Made by a program: the position numbers and the translations under genes
The notes under the pieces: model-generated
Seen by the model: the letters and a program-made list of their open reading frames with translations, nothing else
Databases searched by the model: none
Told to the model about the DNA's origin: nothing
Assembly: GCA_963735495.1 (NCBI GenBank)
Contig: CAVTLG010000008.1
Span: forward strand, 1-64,000
Length of the DNA stretch: 64,000 bases
From: CAVTLG01 sp963735495
GTDB taxonomy: Bacteria > Chloroflexota > Ktedonobacteria > Ktedonobacterales > Ktedonobacteraceae
Reading direction: 5' to 3'
Shown: piece by piece, positions 1-10,180 of the stretch
Numbering within the stretch: the stretch's first letter is position 1
How the letters are laid out: every line of letters begins with the position of its first letter

Positions 1-3000
1 CGAGGACTTCCTGAATGGTTTCATTCAGGTCCAGTTTTTCTCTCGGAAGCGCGGACCTTTTTGTCAGCGCCCGAATGCGAGCGATCACTCGCCGCTCGCT
101 TGCCGTCGCGAACGATGTCGCGAACAGCGTCCCGGGCTTCGTAGGTCGGGTTATCGCCCGCCAGAAAGCGCAGGCACGCGCTGCCGTTGCTCACGATACC
201 AGTCAGTGGCTGGTTCACTTCATGCGCGATCGAAGCCGTCAATTCCCCCATCATGCTCACGCGGTTGATATGCGCAAGATCCGCCTCGAGTTGGCGCAGC
301 CTCTCGCGTTCTTCTTCGGCTCGCTTGCGATCGTCACGTCCATGCTCTTGCCCGTACCACTTGAGAATCTTCCCCGCCCGGTCGCGCAGAGGCACGCTGC
401 GGAACAAGAGCCAGCGATACTGCCCATCGGCGCTGCGCATCCGCGCTTCAGCCTCCAGTTGCTCTCCGGAAACGATAGAGTTTCGCCAGGAGTCGATGAG
501 GCGGGCACGGTCCTCAGGGTGCACGGCATCTGCCCAACCCCAGCCAGCGCCTGGCCCAGCGAGAACCACTGAAGTCCAGCCACCGCCGGTTGATGAAATC
601 GACCGATCCATCCGGTTCAGCGCTCCACACATAGGCCGGGATGGTTTCGATTACATCCCGCAGTTGTCTGGCTTCCCGCTGAACCTGCCACATGCGGTAT
701 TGGTACGCCGCGCCAAGGACCGATATGAAGGCGGCCGCAGAGAGCGCGCGAAACCACCAGGTACCCCACCAGGGAGGAAGGATCTTCAGCTGCAGGGCAA
801 CCCCCTGCTCGTTCCACACCCCGCGATTGTTCGAGCCTTGAACCCGCAGCGTATAGTTTCCCGCGGGTAGCGTCGTGAAGGTAGCGGTCCGGTGTTCGGC
901 GTCCACGGGATTCCAGGAATGGTCGAGTCCCTCCAGCATGTAGCGATACCGGTTCCGCGGCGGATCCAGGTAGCTCAGAGCGGCGAACTCGAACGAGAAT
1001 ATGTTCTGCTCGTGGGACAGTGTCAGCGACCGCGTAAACGTGACGGAGTTAGCGAGCAGTGAGCTCGGGCGGGGCTCTACCGGCTGGTTCCGCAGTGAGA
1101 ATTCGGTCAGGACTACATTCGGGATGGACGGCTTTTCGACGATCTGGTCCGGCCAGAATGATGTAAGCCCGCGGTTGCTGCCGAAGAACATCTGACCGCG
1201 CGGGGTTTGAAACGCGACCGGAGAGCCGTCAAAGACATCCGAAGTCAGGCCGTCAGCCTCATAGTAGTTCGTGAACGTCCTGGCGCCGGGGTTGAACCGG
1301 GATAAGCCGCCGGCGGTGCTCACCCATAGATTCCCGTTGTGATCTTCGAGGATCGCGCTGACGGAGCTGGAGGGCAGGCCATCACTTGCGTAAAAGGCAG
1401 TAGACGCTCGCGGTCGCGATCGAAGCGCAGCAGCCCGTTTCCTGTAGCAGCCCAGATCACGCCCGAATGGTCGACGATCAGGTGATCGTTCACTTGCTTC
1501 GGTCCCGATCTGACAAGAGTCGAGGAGCTTTCCCGGTCCGCTCTTCCCGTCTGAGACGGATTGAACTCGTAAGCGGTGAAGCGTCCCGCCGCCGGATCGA
1601 AGCGCTGAAGCGTCCCACTGGTTAGCCACAAGCTCCGTTCGAGTCTTCAACGATCCCACCGACTTCCTGCGGCGATGCGCCGGCCCGCGCCGCTTCCAGG
1701 AGCGGAACCACCCTTTTACAGGATCCTCACAGCGGTTCAGCCCGTCTCCGGTTCCTGCCCAGAGGGCGCCTTCATGATCCAGCATCAGGGTCTCCACTGT
1801 GTCGTGACTCAGGCTGCGAGGATCGGCGGGGTTATGCCGGAACACAGTGAACCTCCGCGTGCGCGGATCGTACCGATTCAGTCCGCCACCATAGGTTCCG
1901 ATCCACAGATGCCCGGAGCGATCCTCGACCATCGAGGTCACGAAGGTGTTGGACAGGTTCCCTGGGGCAGACCCTGAGTGCTGGAAAACGGTGTACTGGC
2001 CGCTTTTGCCATCGATCCGCGTTAGTCCTATAGGGGTGCCCACCCAGATGTTCTCCTGGCCGTCCACATATACGCTGGTATCGATCGTTATAAAAGGTTC
2101 CACAGGACTGCCGGAAGTGACTACGTAGCGGTGGAACGGCAGGGGCTTTCTCCGAAACTTATCCACACCAATGCCCGGCACGCCAACCCAGACTGTCCCT
2201 TCGCGATCCTCCGATAACCCAAACAGCGAGTCCGAATCGATGCTGTTTGGAAGCCGGTTTACGCGATATTGAATTGCAGTCCGCCGGTTTTGATCGATCC
2301 TGATCAGACCGCTTCCGAATGTCGTCAGCCACAGGTTGCGATCGGCGTCTTCGTAAATTCTCTCCGCGCCGCTGAGTTCGGTGGCGGGAGGCTCGCGGTC
2401 TTTGAACGAATATAACGTGAGTCGTCGAGTGTGGCGATCCCAGGAAGCGAGTCCGTTGCCCGACGTGTAAATGATCCACAGCACGCCGTCATGGTCCTCG
2501 ATGGCTTTTACCGAACGCGACTCGGGCACGGTCAGGCGGATGTGCTCCGTCACTTTTTCGGTGCGCCGGTCAAAGGCGTCCAGGCCCGCCAGCGTGCACA
2601 CCCAAAGGGTGCCTTCCCGGTCCTCATAGGTCGATGTCACCGCCGCGCTGCTCAGACTCGCAGGATCGGAAGCATTGTGAGAGTAGTGCCGGAAGGTTCC
2701 GTTCGCCGCATCCAGCCGGTGCAGGCCGCTCGGCGTGGCCAGCCAGAAGATTCCGGCGCGGTCCTGGCTGATGTGCGAGACCGGCCCGAGGAGACTATGC
2801 GGACTGTTATGGTCAATGGCGAAGCGTGTGGAAGTTTCCGTGACGGGATCGAACCGATCGAGCTCTTCGTTGGAACTGACCCAGAGATATCCGGAGCGAT
2901 CCTTGAAAACGTAATTGAGAAAGCCCCCGGCCGGGTAGTTCGGGTGGGTCGCATCGCGAGTGTAGGTTTTAAAGTGGTAGCCGTCATACCGGTTCAGGAA

Positions 3001-3201
3001 TCCAGAAGTGTTGAACCAGAGGAAACCCTGATCGTCCTGAACGATGTCGCGGATCTGGCCGGGGGACAAGCCATCCTTGTACGTCAAATGGGAAAACCGG
3101 ATCTCTTCGCCTTTGCTCACCGCGAGTTTCACCAATTCCGGTTGCGCGTTCAATACCGAGGCAAGCTGAATAAAGCACACCGCCCTCAAGAAGCGTCTCA
3201 T
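1..3201 (-). CDS. Hybrid-type propeller sensor histidine kinase (partial, frameshifted)
   Basis: Membrane sensor kinase of the reg_prop/Y_Y_Y class; the 3' end lies beyond the left edge. Reading from 3201: a signal peptide of about 19 residues ending near LNAQ, many two-component-propeller repeats of about 45 residues (recurring D-G-LW-GT type blades), a Y_Y_Y domain (NRYRYMLEGLDHSWNPVD), one membrane helix near residue 825, a PAS domain (DFINRRWLDFSG, continued by GWGWADAVHPED) and a HisKA dimerisation/phosphoacceptor segment with SIAHEVNQPL, whose H is the expected phosphorylation site. The protein jumps frame at about 1690, 1636, 1395, 578, 541 and 95, each time resuming good homology in another frame. 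That is either a decaying gene or indel errors. Family assignment is firm; ligand and partner regulator are unknown. Confidence 0.85.
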
Positions 3202-3631
3202 CTCGCGATTCCGATTCTGGTTCCGGCAGGGTAATCCGGCAAGACTCGCGCTTCTGCTTTATGCCGGCCCGATGCCAAACGAACTGCAAGCGTTACTCGC
3301 CGCCTCGGAGACAACCTGACGCAACAGATCAACATTCGAACTGCGCCACCAATCCACATTTAATCTCTATCTATCGGGCGCGGATCAACGAACCCGCCTT
3401 CACGTCTCCAGCGCCGCCTTTCCATGCAAGCTCGGCTCCAACGTTTTGACCGAGTCAGGGCGACCGCGTCGACCTGACGCTCCGCCGTGCCGGCTTCTTG
3501 AAATCTTCCAGCATCCGAACTTCGACCCTCGGGTCAACTATATGACCTTTCTGCTGTTCCGCAAACCTACCCGAATGCCACTCGCGCTGAAGCTGGTTTC
3601 CGACTTAGTCATCGCTTCCAAAAATACACAC
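3202..3631. other. Intergenic region, no gene seen
   Basis: Lies between the start of the sensor kinase (minus) and the IS630-type element. The short open frames here lack recognisable protein features or a convincing ribosome site. It should hold the kinase promoter, but I could not identify one. Confidence 0.5.
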
Positions 3632-4847
3632 ACGTATTGTTTGGTTGAAAAATGCGTTAACGTATGGCATCTTGAGCGGGGGTATTCATATTGCCACGCT
3701 CAAGCCCATACTCTATAGAATTATCTGCGCAAGAAGAACACGAGTTGCTCCGGCGGGCCGCGAAATACACGTTACCGTATTTTGAGGTCATGCGCGCCAG
3801 AATGGTGCTTCTCGCTGCCGATGGACTGTCCAATGATCAGATCGCCTCCCGCCTTGACACTCGTCGCGAAGTCGTTAGCATGTGGCGTAAACGCTTCTTC
3901 GAGGAGCGCCTGGCCGGACTGGACGAGCGTTCCCGCCCGGGTCGTCCCCGGGTTTTTCCCCCCAGAACTGGTCGTTCAGATTAAGGCGCTGGCTTGCGAG
4001 TTGCCGGCCACTCATGGCGTTCCCCTCTCCCACTGGAATACCCCAGACATAGCTCGTCAGGTCTGTAATGCCGGTTTGGTCGCCACTATCTCGGGAAGCA
4101 CCATTTGGCGATGGCTCCATGAAGACGCCATCCGCCCCTGGTACCACCGCAGCTGGATCTTCCCCCGAGACCCCGCCTTCGCCGTCAAGGCTAACCGGAT
4201 CCTGGACCTGTATGAGCGCTCCTGGAATGGTAAACCCCTCAAAAACGATGAATTTGTCATCTCAGCCGATGAGAAAACCAGCATCCAGGCTCGCCGGCGC
4301 AAGCATGAGACTTTGCCCGCCGCGCCCAAGCGTCCGATGCGCGTTGAACATGAATATGGTCGTTGCGGAGCCTGGGCCTATATCGCAGCTCTCGACGTTC
4401 ATCGTGCTCGCATCTTTGGCCGCTGCGAAACAACCACTGGCATCGCACCCTTCCATCGCCTGGTTGAGCAAGTCATGACTCGCCCTCCCTATAACGACGC
4501 CCGCCGTGTCTTTTGGATCGTCGACAATGGGAGTTCGCATCGCGGTAAGGCTTCCGTCGCCAGACTCAAGCAGCAGTTCCCGCGCCTGACCCTCGTTCAT
4601 GGGCCGGTCCACGCCAGTTGGCTCAATCAGGTCGAGATCTACTTCTCCATTGTGCAGCGAAAGGTCCTCACCCCGAACGACTTCACCGGCCTCGACCAAC
4701 TCGCCGAACGCCTGCTCGACTTCCAATACTACTGGGAGGCAACCGCAAAACCCTTCGAATGGAAGTTCACCAAAGCCGATCTTGCGGCCCTCCTCACCAA
4801 GCTTTCGGCCCACGAAAACGTGCCGGCTTGACCGGTCAACAATACGT
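3632..4847 (+). mobile_element. IS630-family insertion sequence
   Basis: A transposase gene flanked by a short inverted repeat. ACGTATTGTT at 3632-3641 is the exact reverse complement of AACAATACGT at 4838-4847, 7 bp after the transposase stop. A second possible left end is TAACGTAT at 3658-3665, matching ATACGTTA at 4842-4849. The true tips are therefore uncertain by a few tens of bases, and no clear TA duplication could be fixed. The family call rests on the transposase. Confidence 0.65.
3691..4831 (+). CDS. IS630-family transposase (one frameshift)
   Basis: DDE transposase of the IS630/Tc1-mariner group. The first frame (TTG start at 3691) encodes an N-terminal helix-turn-helix (SNDQIASRLDTRREVVSMWR) and ends at 3984. 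The catalytic part continues in the next frame to 4831. The DDE triad is visible: D in ISADEKTSIQ, D in FWIVDNGSSHRG and E in SWLNQVEIYFS. Both frames overlap at a run of five T and six C (3952-3963); removing one base gives a seamless RVFPPELVVQIK. This could be a natural frameshift site, an inactivating mutation or a homopolymer error. The full protein would be about 380 residues, somewhat above the usual family length of about 340. Confidence 0.85.
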
Positions 4848-5013
4848 TAGTGAACTTCTGAACTGGAGTACTTAGAGAGCGGCCCACCGACGGTCGCGAA
4901 CCCTGGCTTCGGCATCCTTCGGCACTGATCCTTCGGCAAACGCCGTTTTTTCGTCACTCCGCCACTGAATCCAAAGGTCTTCCTGCTGGAAGCCGATCTG
5001 CACTTCCGGTGGC

Positions 5014-5682
5014 ATGAATTATCGAATGCTCACCGTCGCCCGCGAATACGGCAGCGGCGGTTCCGAGATCGCAGCGATTGTCGCCGAATCTCTGGGGTGG
5101 CGGCTGCTGGATGATGCGCTTCTGCTCGAAGTAAGCCGTGCCGCAAACGTGCCGATCTCGGAGGCGCGAACTTTCGACGAAACGATCGACCCATGGATCT
5201 GCCGCCTCATGCGCCCGATGTGGGGCACGAGCCCGGACGGGATGTCCCCCGTAGCGCCCGTCCAGCTGTTCGATGCGGATGAAGAGGCAACATTCGCGGA
5301 CAGGATTATCCGAAACGCCTGGGACGTCGGCGGTTGCGTAGTCGTTGGCCGCGGAGCGCAATGCGTTCTCCGGCACGAAACAGGTGTGTTCCATGTCTTC
5401 GTATACGCCAACTGGAACGAGAGGATCGAACGTGTTCGCAGCCGGCATGCTTCGGGGACCGACCTCGATGAGGTCCTCAGGGATATGGACGAGCGGCGCC
5501 TGCATTACGTCCATCGTCATTACGGTGAGAACCGCCTCGACCTTCACCTATACGACCTGATGGTGAACTGCAACAATCAGCCGCAACTCGCGGCACACGT
5601 CATTCTGACGGCGATGAATGCCGGTGGATACGGCACTGCGGTCAGCCGCGAATCCGTCTCTCAGTTAGCTCTAGCCGTGTAA
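5014..5682 (+). CDS. Cytidylate kinase-like family protein
   Basis: 222-residue P-loop protein of the cytidylate-kinase-2 type. The N terminus MLTVAREYGSGGSEIAAIVA is the characteristic glycine-rich phosphate loop of this family, followed by a LGWRLLDDALL lid/acceptor segment and a central GGCVVVGRGAQCVL strand. These proteins resemble Cmk but often stand outside nucleotide biosynthesis, and their true substrate is usually unknown. It ends 16 bp before the nucleotidyltransferase gene and is probably co-transcribed with it. A role in supplying or sensing CMP/CDP for the CDP-activation genes downstream is inference. Intact. Confidence 0.75.
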   Translation: MNYRMLTVAREYGSGGSEIAAIVAESLGWRLLDDALLLEVSRAANVPISEARTFDETIDPWICRLMRPMWGTSPDGMSPVAPVQLFDADEEATFADRIIRNAWDVGGCVVVGRGAQCVLRHETGVFHVFVYANWNERIERVRSRHASGTDLDEVLRDMDERRLHYVHRHYGENRLDLHLYDLMVNCNNQPQLAAHVILTAMNAGGYGTAVSRESVSQLALAV

Positions 5683-5698
5683 ATCCAGGAGAAATGAA

Positions 5699-6475
5699 AT
5701 GTCGAATGTGAAAGAGTGTTTAATTCTTGCGGCCGGCAATGGCACGCGAATGAGGCCGGCTTCGGGATTGCTGCCCAAGCCCCTGGTGAAATTCCGCGGC
5801 AAGCCACTGCTGGAGCACATCATTGTGAATGCCAGGCGCGCCGGCATCGAGCGCTTCACCGTTGTGGTCGGATATCGTTCCGACCTGATCCGGGCATGGT
5901 TTGCGCAGAACTGGATCGACGGCATTCCGGTTCATTTCGTGGAGAATCCTGATTACCACAAGCAGAACGGAGTCTCGGCGCTCAAAGCGAAGGGTGCCAT
6001 CGAAGGTGATTTCCTGCTGCTGATGGCCGATCACATCTTCGAAACCAGCAGTGCGCAAGGCCTGATCAAGCAGCCGCTGGCTCCAGGAGAGGTGATCCTT
6101 GCGGTCGATTCCCGCATCGACCAGACCTTCGATCTGGATGATGCCACAAAGGTCCGGCGCAGCGGTAAATTCATCGTGGACATCGGAAAGGAGATTGCCC
6201 ATTACGATGCTCTCGATACCGGCATGTTTCTCTGCAGCCCCGTTCTCTTCGCGACTCTCGAAGCGGTGATGAAGAACGGGGACTGCTCGCTTTCGGACGC
6301 AATGCGCCGCCTGGCGGCAGGGCGGCGGTTCCGGGCATTCGATATAGGCGACGCAGAGTGGCAGGATGTCGATACGCCCGAAGCGCTGGCTCATGCCGAA
6401 ACCATGTTCACGGAGCTTTCCCCCAATTTCCACCCCTGGGCCGTGACCGAAGGGTCACGGGTCCTCCGTGCGTAG
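5699..6475 (+). CDS. NTP transferase, probably a CTP:(inositol/choline) phosphate cytidylyltransferase
   Basis: 258-residue nucleotidyltransferase of the MobA/GlmU-like fold. LILAAGNGTRMRPASG near the N terminus is the nucleotide-binding signature; KPLVKFRGKPLLEH follows, and LLMADHIFE carries the metal-binding Asp. Closest relatives by feature are the inositol-1-phosphate cytidylyltransferase half of IPCT/DIPPS proteins and phosphocholine cytidylyltransferases. It has an AGGAGAA ribosome site 6 bp upstream. It overlaps the next gene (a fused CDP-alcohol phosphatidyltransferase) by 8 bp, so a CDP-alcohol product used directly by that neighbour is likely. The acceptor (inositol phosphate or another phospho-alcohol) is inferred, not seen. 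Confidence 0.75.
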   Translation: MSNVKECLILAAGNGTRMRPASGLLPKPLVKFRGKPLLEHIIVNARRAGIERFTVVVGYRSDLIRAWFAQNWIDGIPVHFVENPDYHKQNGVSALKAKGAIEGDFLLLMADHIFETSSAQGLIKQPLAPGEVILAVDSRIDQTFDLDDATKVRRSGKFIVDIGKEIAHYDALDTGMFLCSPVLFATLEAVMKNGDCSLSDAMRRLAAGRRFRAFDIGDAEWQDVDTPEALAHAETMFTELSPNFHPWAVTEGSRVLRA

Positions 6476-8804
6476 CAGCCGGGCGAGGGCGATTATCGCA
6501 GCCGCCGGGGTGCTTCTTCTGTTCTGGGTACTTCACCGGACAGGCACACGGCAGATTGCGGCCGACATAACCCGGCTTGGATGGGGACTGGCGCTGATTA
6601 TCGCGCTGGGCGGGTTGGCTCATGTCGTGAAGACCTGGGCCTGGTGGTTCACGCTGCCGGAGGATAAGCACGCAGTCTCTTTCTGGCGCATGCTCGGGCT
6701 GCGGCTCGGTTCGGAAGCGGTGGGCCAGATCGGAGTCATCGGGACCGTTTTAGGCGACGGATTACGCGTATCCCTGCTGGGCGCAAACATCCCCGTCGCC
6801 AGCGGCCTGGTTTCGGTGGCGCTCGATCGCGCGTTGTTTATGCTCAGCGCTGCTGTCACCATCGCGATCGGCACAGTGGCCGCCCTGATCTTATGCCCGC
6901 TGCCGCACCGGATTGCGATCGCAGCGGATGTCTTTGCTGTGGTGCTCATTCTGCTCATTGCAGCCGCTGTTGTGGCAATCAACAGACGCATGCGATTCAT
7001 ATCAGGCCTGGCTCGTGCGCTAAGTCGCGTTCCGCGCTTACGCACCTGGATTGCCCCGAGATCGGCCGCCATCGAATCGCTGGAAGAGCAGCTCGTCGAT
7101 TTCTTTCACGACAGACCTGCGCATTTCCGCGCCAGTCTTGCCCTCAATTTCGCATGCCATGCGGCTGCTGTGGTCGAGGTCTGGGTTGTGCTCGGGCTGC
7201 TCGGCGCGCACATCGGCTTTCGTGGCGCTCTTGCCGTCGAAGCCCTCACCAAGATCGTTAACAGCCTGGGCGGACTCAACCCCGGCAATATCGGGACCTA
7301 CGAAGGAGGAAACATGCTGATCGGAAAGCTCTTCGCATTCGGCGGGGCGACAGGACTCGCACTCGCATTCGCGCGCCGCGCCAGAGCGATTTTCTGGACT
7401 GCCGCTGGAGCTTTGTGCCTGGTATTTCTATGGAAACCAGGTCGTCGCAGTTCAGGGCCGGTTCCGGACAGCAACAAGCAGCCCCCGGATCCGAACAGCT
7501 GCGCGGTGATTCTGGCGGATGGATTGTTTGGATACTGCGGGCCGGACGTGGCCCTCCCGCGGGTGGGAGAGACGCCGGTCCTGCTGCGTGCGATTCTGGG
7601 GCTCCGAAAAGCGGGCTTTGGAAAGGTCGTGGTCGTTGTTGATCGAGTGACAGGGCAGTCAGCCGAACGTGAATTGCGGCTGACCCGCCGTCTGCCAGAC
7701 TCCGTCCGCTGGATTGAGCGCGAGGCTTACGGCCAATCTATGGCCGACCTGATTCTCAGATTTGCGGCGTGTGACGCGGGTCGGGTAGCCTTCCTCGTGG
7801 CCGACAGGATATATCATCCCGGACTGCTCCAGAGTCTCGGCACATCGAATGGCGAGAGCGAGGCTCTGGCGCTTAGGACCGGATCGAAATTCACGGGCGC
7901 GTGCGTTTTCTCAATCCCCGCGGCGAAAGCATTCGCTGCTTCGACTGTACCGGGCATCGGCTGTATAGAACAGGTCGACGCGTGGGTTGCCGAATCCGGA
8001 GGTATGGACTATGTCGAGGTAAGCGAAGATCGCTGGCAGCGTATCGGCAATGAGCAGGAACACCTCGCCGCCGAACGAAAACTTGACAGCTGGCTGGTAA
8101 AACCGACGGACGGTAACTTTGCCCGCTTTAACCGCAGGTTCTCGATCCCGATCAGCCGTCTGTTGATCCGATTTCCAATAACGCCTAATATGGTCAGCCT
8201 GTTCACTCTGGGTGTAAGTCTTCTCTCGGGCGTGTACTTCGCCATGGGCGGCTACCTCAATATGGTGCTGGGCGCGCTATTCGGCCTTTTCGCCAGCATT
8301 CTGGATGGATGCGATGGCGAAGTGGCGCGCCTTACACTTCAGGAATCCGAGTTCGGCTGCTGGCTGGAGACGGTCTGCGACTATCTCTACTATCTGTTCA
8401 TGTTCGCCGGGATGACCATCGGTCTTGTTCGCAGCACTGGAACCCGAGCCTATCTGTATCTCGGCTGTATGCTTTTGTTCGGCGCCGTGATGAGCTTCGT
8501 GACTACGGCGATGCAGAGAGCACGTCTGACCGCCGCCGGACGACCCGAACAGCTTCTGGGCAACTGGCACAGGGAAGCCGAGCGCCGCCGTTCGAACCCC
8601 CTGATGTTCATGGCTCGGCACACCGAGTTCATCGTGCGCCGCTGTTTCCTGCCTTACGCGATTCTGTTCTTCGCCGTGTTCCAAATCATTCCGGTAGCGT
8701 TCATTCTCGCCGCGGCCGGAGCCAACGTGGTTTGGCCGATCGCGCTGTACTCCTGGTGGACCTTTCCTTCGGCCCGCAGCTCCGTGGTCGGCTCCGCTGC
8801 CTGA
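6468..8804 (+). CDS. Three-part membrane fusion: flippase-like domain + degenerate nucleotidyltransferase + CDP-alcohol phosphatidyltransferase
   Basis: 778 residues from a GTG start overlapping the previous gene. Residues about 1-320 form a multi-helix LPG-synthase-TM/UPF0104-type flippase-like domain (GGLNPGNIGTYEGG is its conserved loop). Residues about 344-555 resemble a nucleotidyltransferase, but the LAAGxGxR loop is replaced by ILADGLFGYCG, so it is probably inactive. Residues about 560-770 are a CDP-alcohol phosphatidyltransferase. Its signature runs D613, D616, G617, A620, R621, G630, then E634 where the family has Asp, and D638. Layout resembles the IPCT-DIPPS enzymes that make di-myo-inositol-phosphate phosphate, with an added N-terminal membrane domain. 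The reaction is probably transfer of a phospho-alcohol from CDP-alcohol; the product is unknown. Confidence 0.75.
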   Translation: MRSSRARAIIAAAGVLLLFWVLHRTGTRQIAADITRLGWGLALIIALGGLAHVVKTWAWWFTLPEDKHAVSFWRMLGLRLGSEAVGQIGVIGTVLGDGLRVSLLGANIPVASGLVSVALDRALFMLSAAVTIAIGTVAALILCPLPHRIAIAADVFAVVLILLIAAAVVAINRRMRFISGLARALSRVPRLRTWIAPRSAAIESLEEQLVDFFHDRPAHFRASLALNFACHAAAVVEVWVVLGLLGAHIGFRGALAVEALTKIVNSLGGLNPGNIGTYEGGNMLIGKLFAFGGATGLALAFARRARAIFWTAAGALCLVFLWKPGRRSSGPVPDSNKQPPDPNSCAVILADGLFGYCGPDVALPRVGETPVLLRAILGLRKAGFGKVVVVVDRVTGQSAERELRLTRRLPDSVRWIEREAYGQSMADLILRFAACDAGRVAFLVADRIYHPGLLQSLGTSNGESEALALRTGSKFTGACVFSIPAAKAFAASTVPGIGCIEQVDAWVAESGGMDYVEVSEDRWQRIGNEQEHLAAERKLDSWLVKPTDGNFARFNRRFSIPISRLLIRFPITPNMVSLFTLGVSLLSGVYFAMGGYLNMVLGALFGLFASILDGCDGEVARLTLQESEFGCWLETVCDYLYYLFMFAGMTIGLVRSTGTRAYLYLGCMLLFGAVMSFVTTAMQRARLTAAGRPEQLLGNWHREAERRRSNPLMFMARHTEFIVRRCFLPYAILFFAVFQIIPVAFILAAAGANVVWPIALYSWWTFPSARSSVVGSAA

Positions 8805-10117
8805 CCTCGGCGTTCAGGGTCGGCATCAAGGAAGGCCGGCTGTGTTTGTCTCCCCGGACATCTGGCTGCCCTGGTAGCAACCCCGGTGACTTCGTAAAAC
8901 TTGCTTTCTCTCGCGCCTCGGGCAAACACGATTTGCCTCCAGGTCGGGCCGCCGGTTGTGGGTATCTTTGGTTCGTCGCGATACCGGCCCTCGGCGAGTA
9001 GGTCCGGCACCGTGGCCGGGCTCTTGTCGGGCGCGAAGCGGTCAAGAGCTTATCGATATTGAGTGCCGAAGCGAATCAGTGACAGTGAGTTCCATACCTT
9101 TCCCGACACGCATTCCGAGCTGCTGCTCACGAGCAGGGATTATCAGGAAAGGAACCGCGTGAACTTGCCGAAGTTCCGATCTTATATGGAAGCTATCTGT
9201 TTGAACTCCAGGCTCGCCATCTCCTCATCCGAAATCACCTCCTGTAATTTCATCGTCCGCCCCATGGCTGCGGCGCTCGTTGATCCCGAAATTGTTGAAC
9301 CCCAGAATCGCCGCCGCTTGGTTAAGCGGGCAAATCACGTGTGAATTGGCCCGGACATTTACAGAGTAAACAGACTCTATTTTGTTCCCGTTGCTCGTCC
9401 CTGGAAAGCAGTCACACACTGAGCTCTCCAAACCCGTCTCATCGGCGCCAGTTGCTGCAGTTCCCATTCCCGAGTCGGACGCCGGCACCGTTCCAGCCGC
9501 CGGAATCGGCGCTCCGCCCGCGGACTAGTGCGGCGTTCCACTCAGCGGCAGCAGTGGCGTATGCGTTTCAACGCGAACTCCGCCTGTCATGATCCACTCC
9601 CACACTACCCCCACATTCCCGCCAGGCTCATGACCACAAGGATAGACTTTGCCGGAGTTTCTCAGGCAGTTTCCCCACGCTTTTGCACGTCCAGTCCAGC
9701 GGCGACTGCGGATCACCGCGCATTACCGCGTCCAACAGCCGGTCCAGATCCCCTCGCACGGCCAAGTCCTTCTTTCTAGTTCTCTTTTGTCCCGCTCATC
9801 TCCGCCGAATGCGGGCCTGCGCCGGCCCAGTCATATCCACTTGCCTCACGCGGTGCGAACAGACGGCTAATGTGCCCAGTGCACAAACGGCGACAAAGCG
9901 GCAAAGCGCAGTTGAACGCCTTCGTCGCTCATCACGTTGCAAACATACAGTCTGGATGGTTCTACCTGTTTCGTGCCAGATCACCAGTTTAGCGGCACGG
10001 AACTTCAGACGGGTCCTTTCCCGCGTTCTTACAACCTCACGGGGTGCATTACTGGCAGCCGGAATCGCAGAAGCCGGTTGTGAACCCTTGGGAGGAATGG
10101 GTCGAGGGCGAGCGTTT
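8805..10117. other. Long intergenic stretch, no supported gene
   Basis: About 1.3 kb between the phosphatidyltransferase fusion and the OmpA gene. Several overlapping open frames of 60-230 codons exist on both strands, as expected at this GC content. None has a recognisable domain, signal peptide or good ribosome site, and I saw no tRNA fold. A decayed gene cannot be excluded given the frameshift density nearby. Confidence 0.45.
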
Positions 10118-10151
10118 AGAAATGCAAAATGGGCTGGCCGTTGGCCGGCCC
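10118..10151 (-). terminator. Rho-independent terminator of the OmpA gene
   Basis: GGGCTGGCC (10131-10139) pairs with GGCCGGCCC (10143-10151) around a 3-base loop, with one G-T pair. Read on the minus strand it is followed by ATTTTGCATTTCT. It begins 30 bp after the corrected stop of the OmpA-like gene, in the expected orientation. Confidence 0.6.
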
Positions 10152-10180
10152 ATGTTAATTCGGAATTTCTGAAGACTCGT

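Noticed and set aside
4988..5001. Sigma-54-like GG-N10-GC site ahead of the cytidylate-kinase-like gene
   Set aside because: The implied transcript start would fall on the start codon, leaving no room for a ribosome site.
8805..10117. tRNA or small RNA gene in the long gap
   Set aside because: I looked for cloverleaf ends and conserved T-arm (GGTTCGAATCC-like) sequence and found none.
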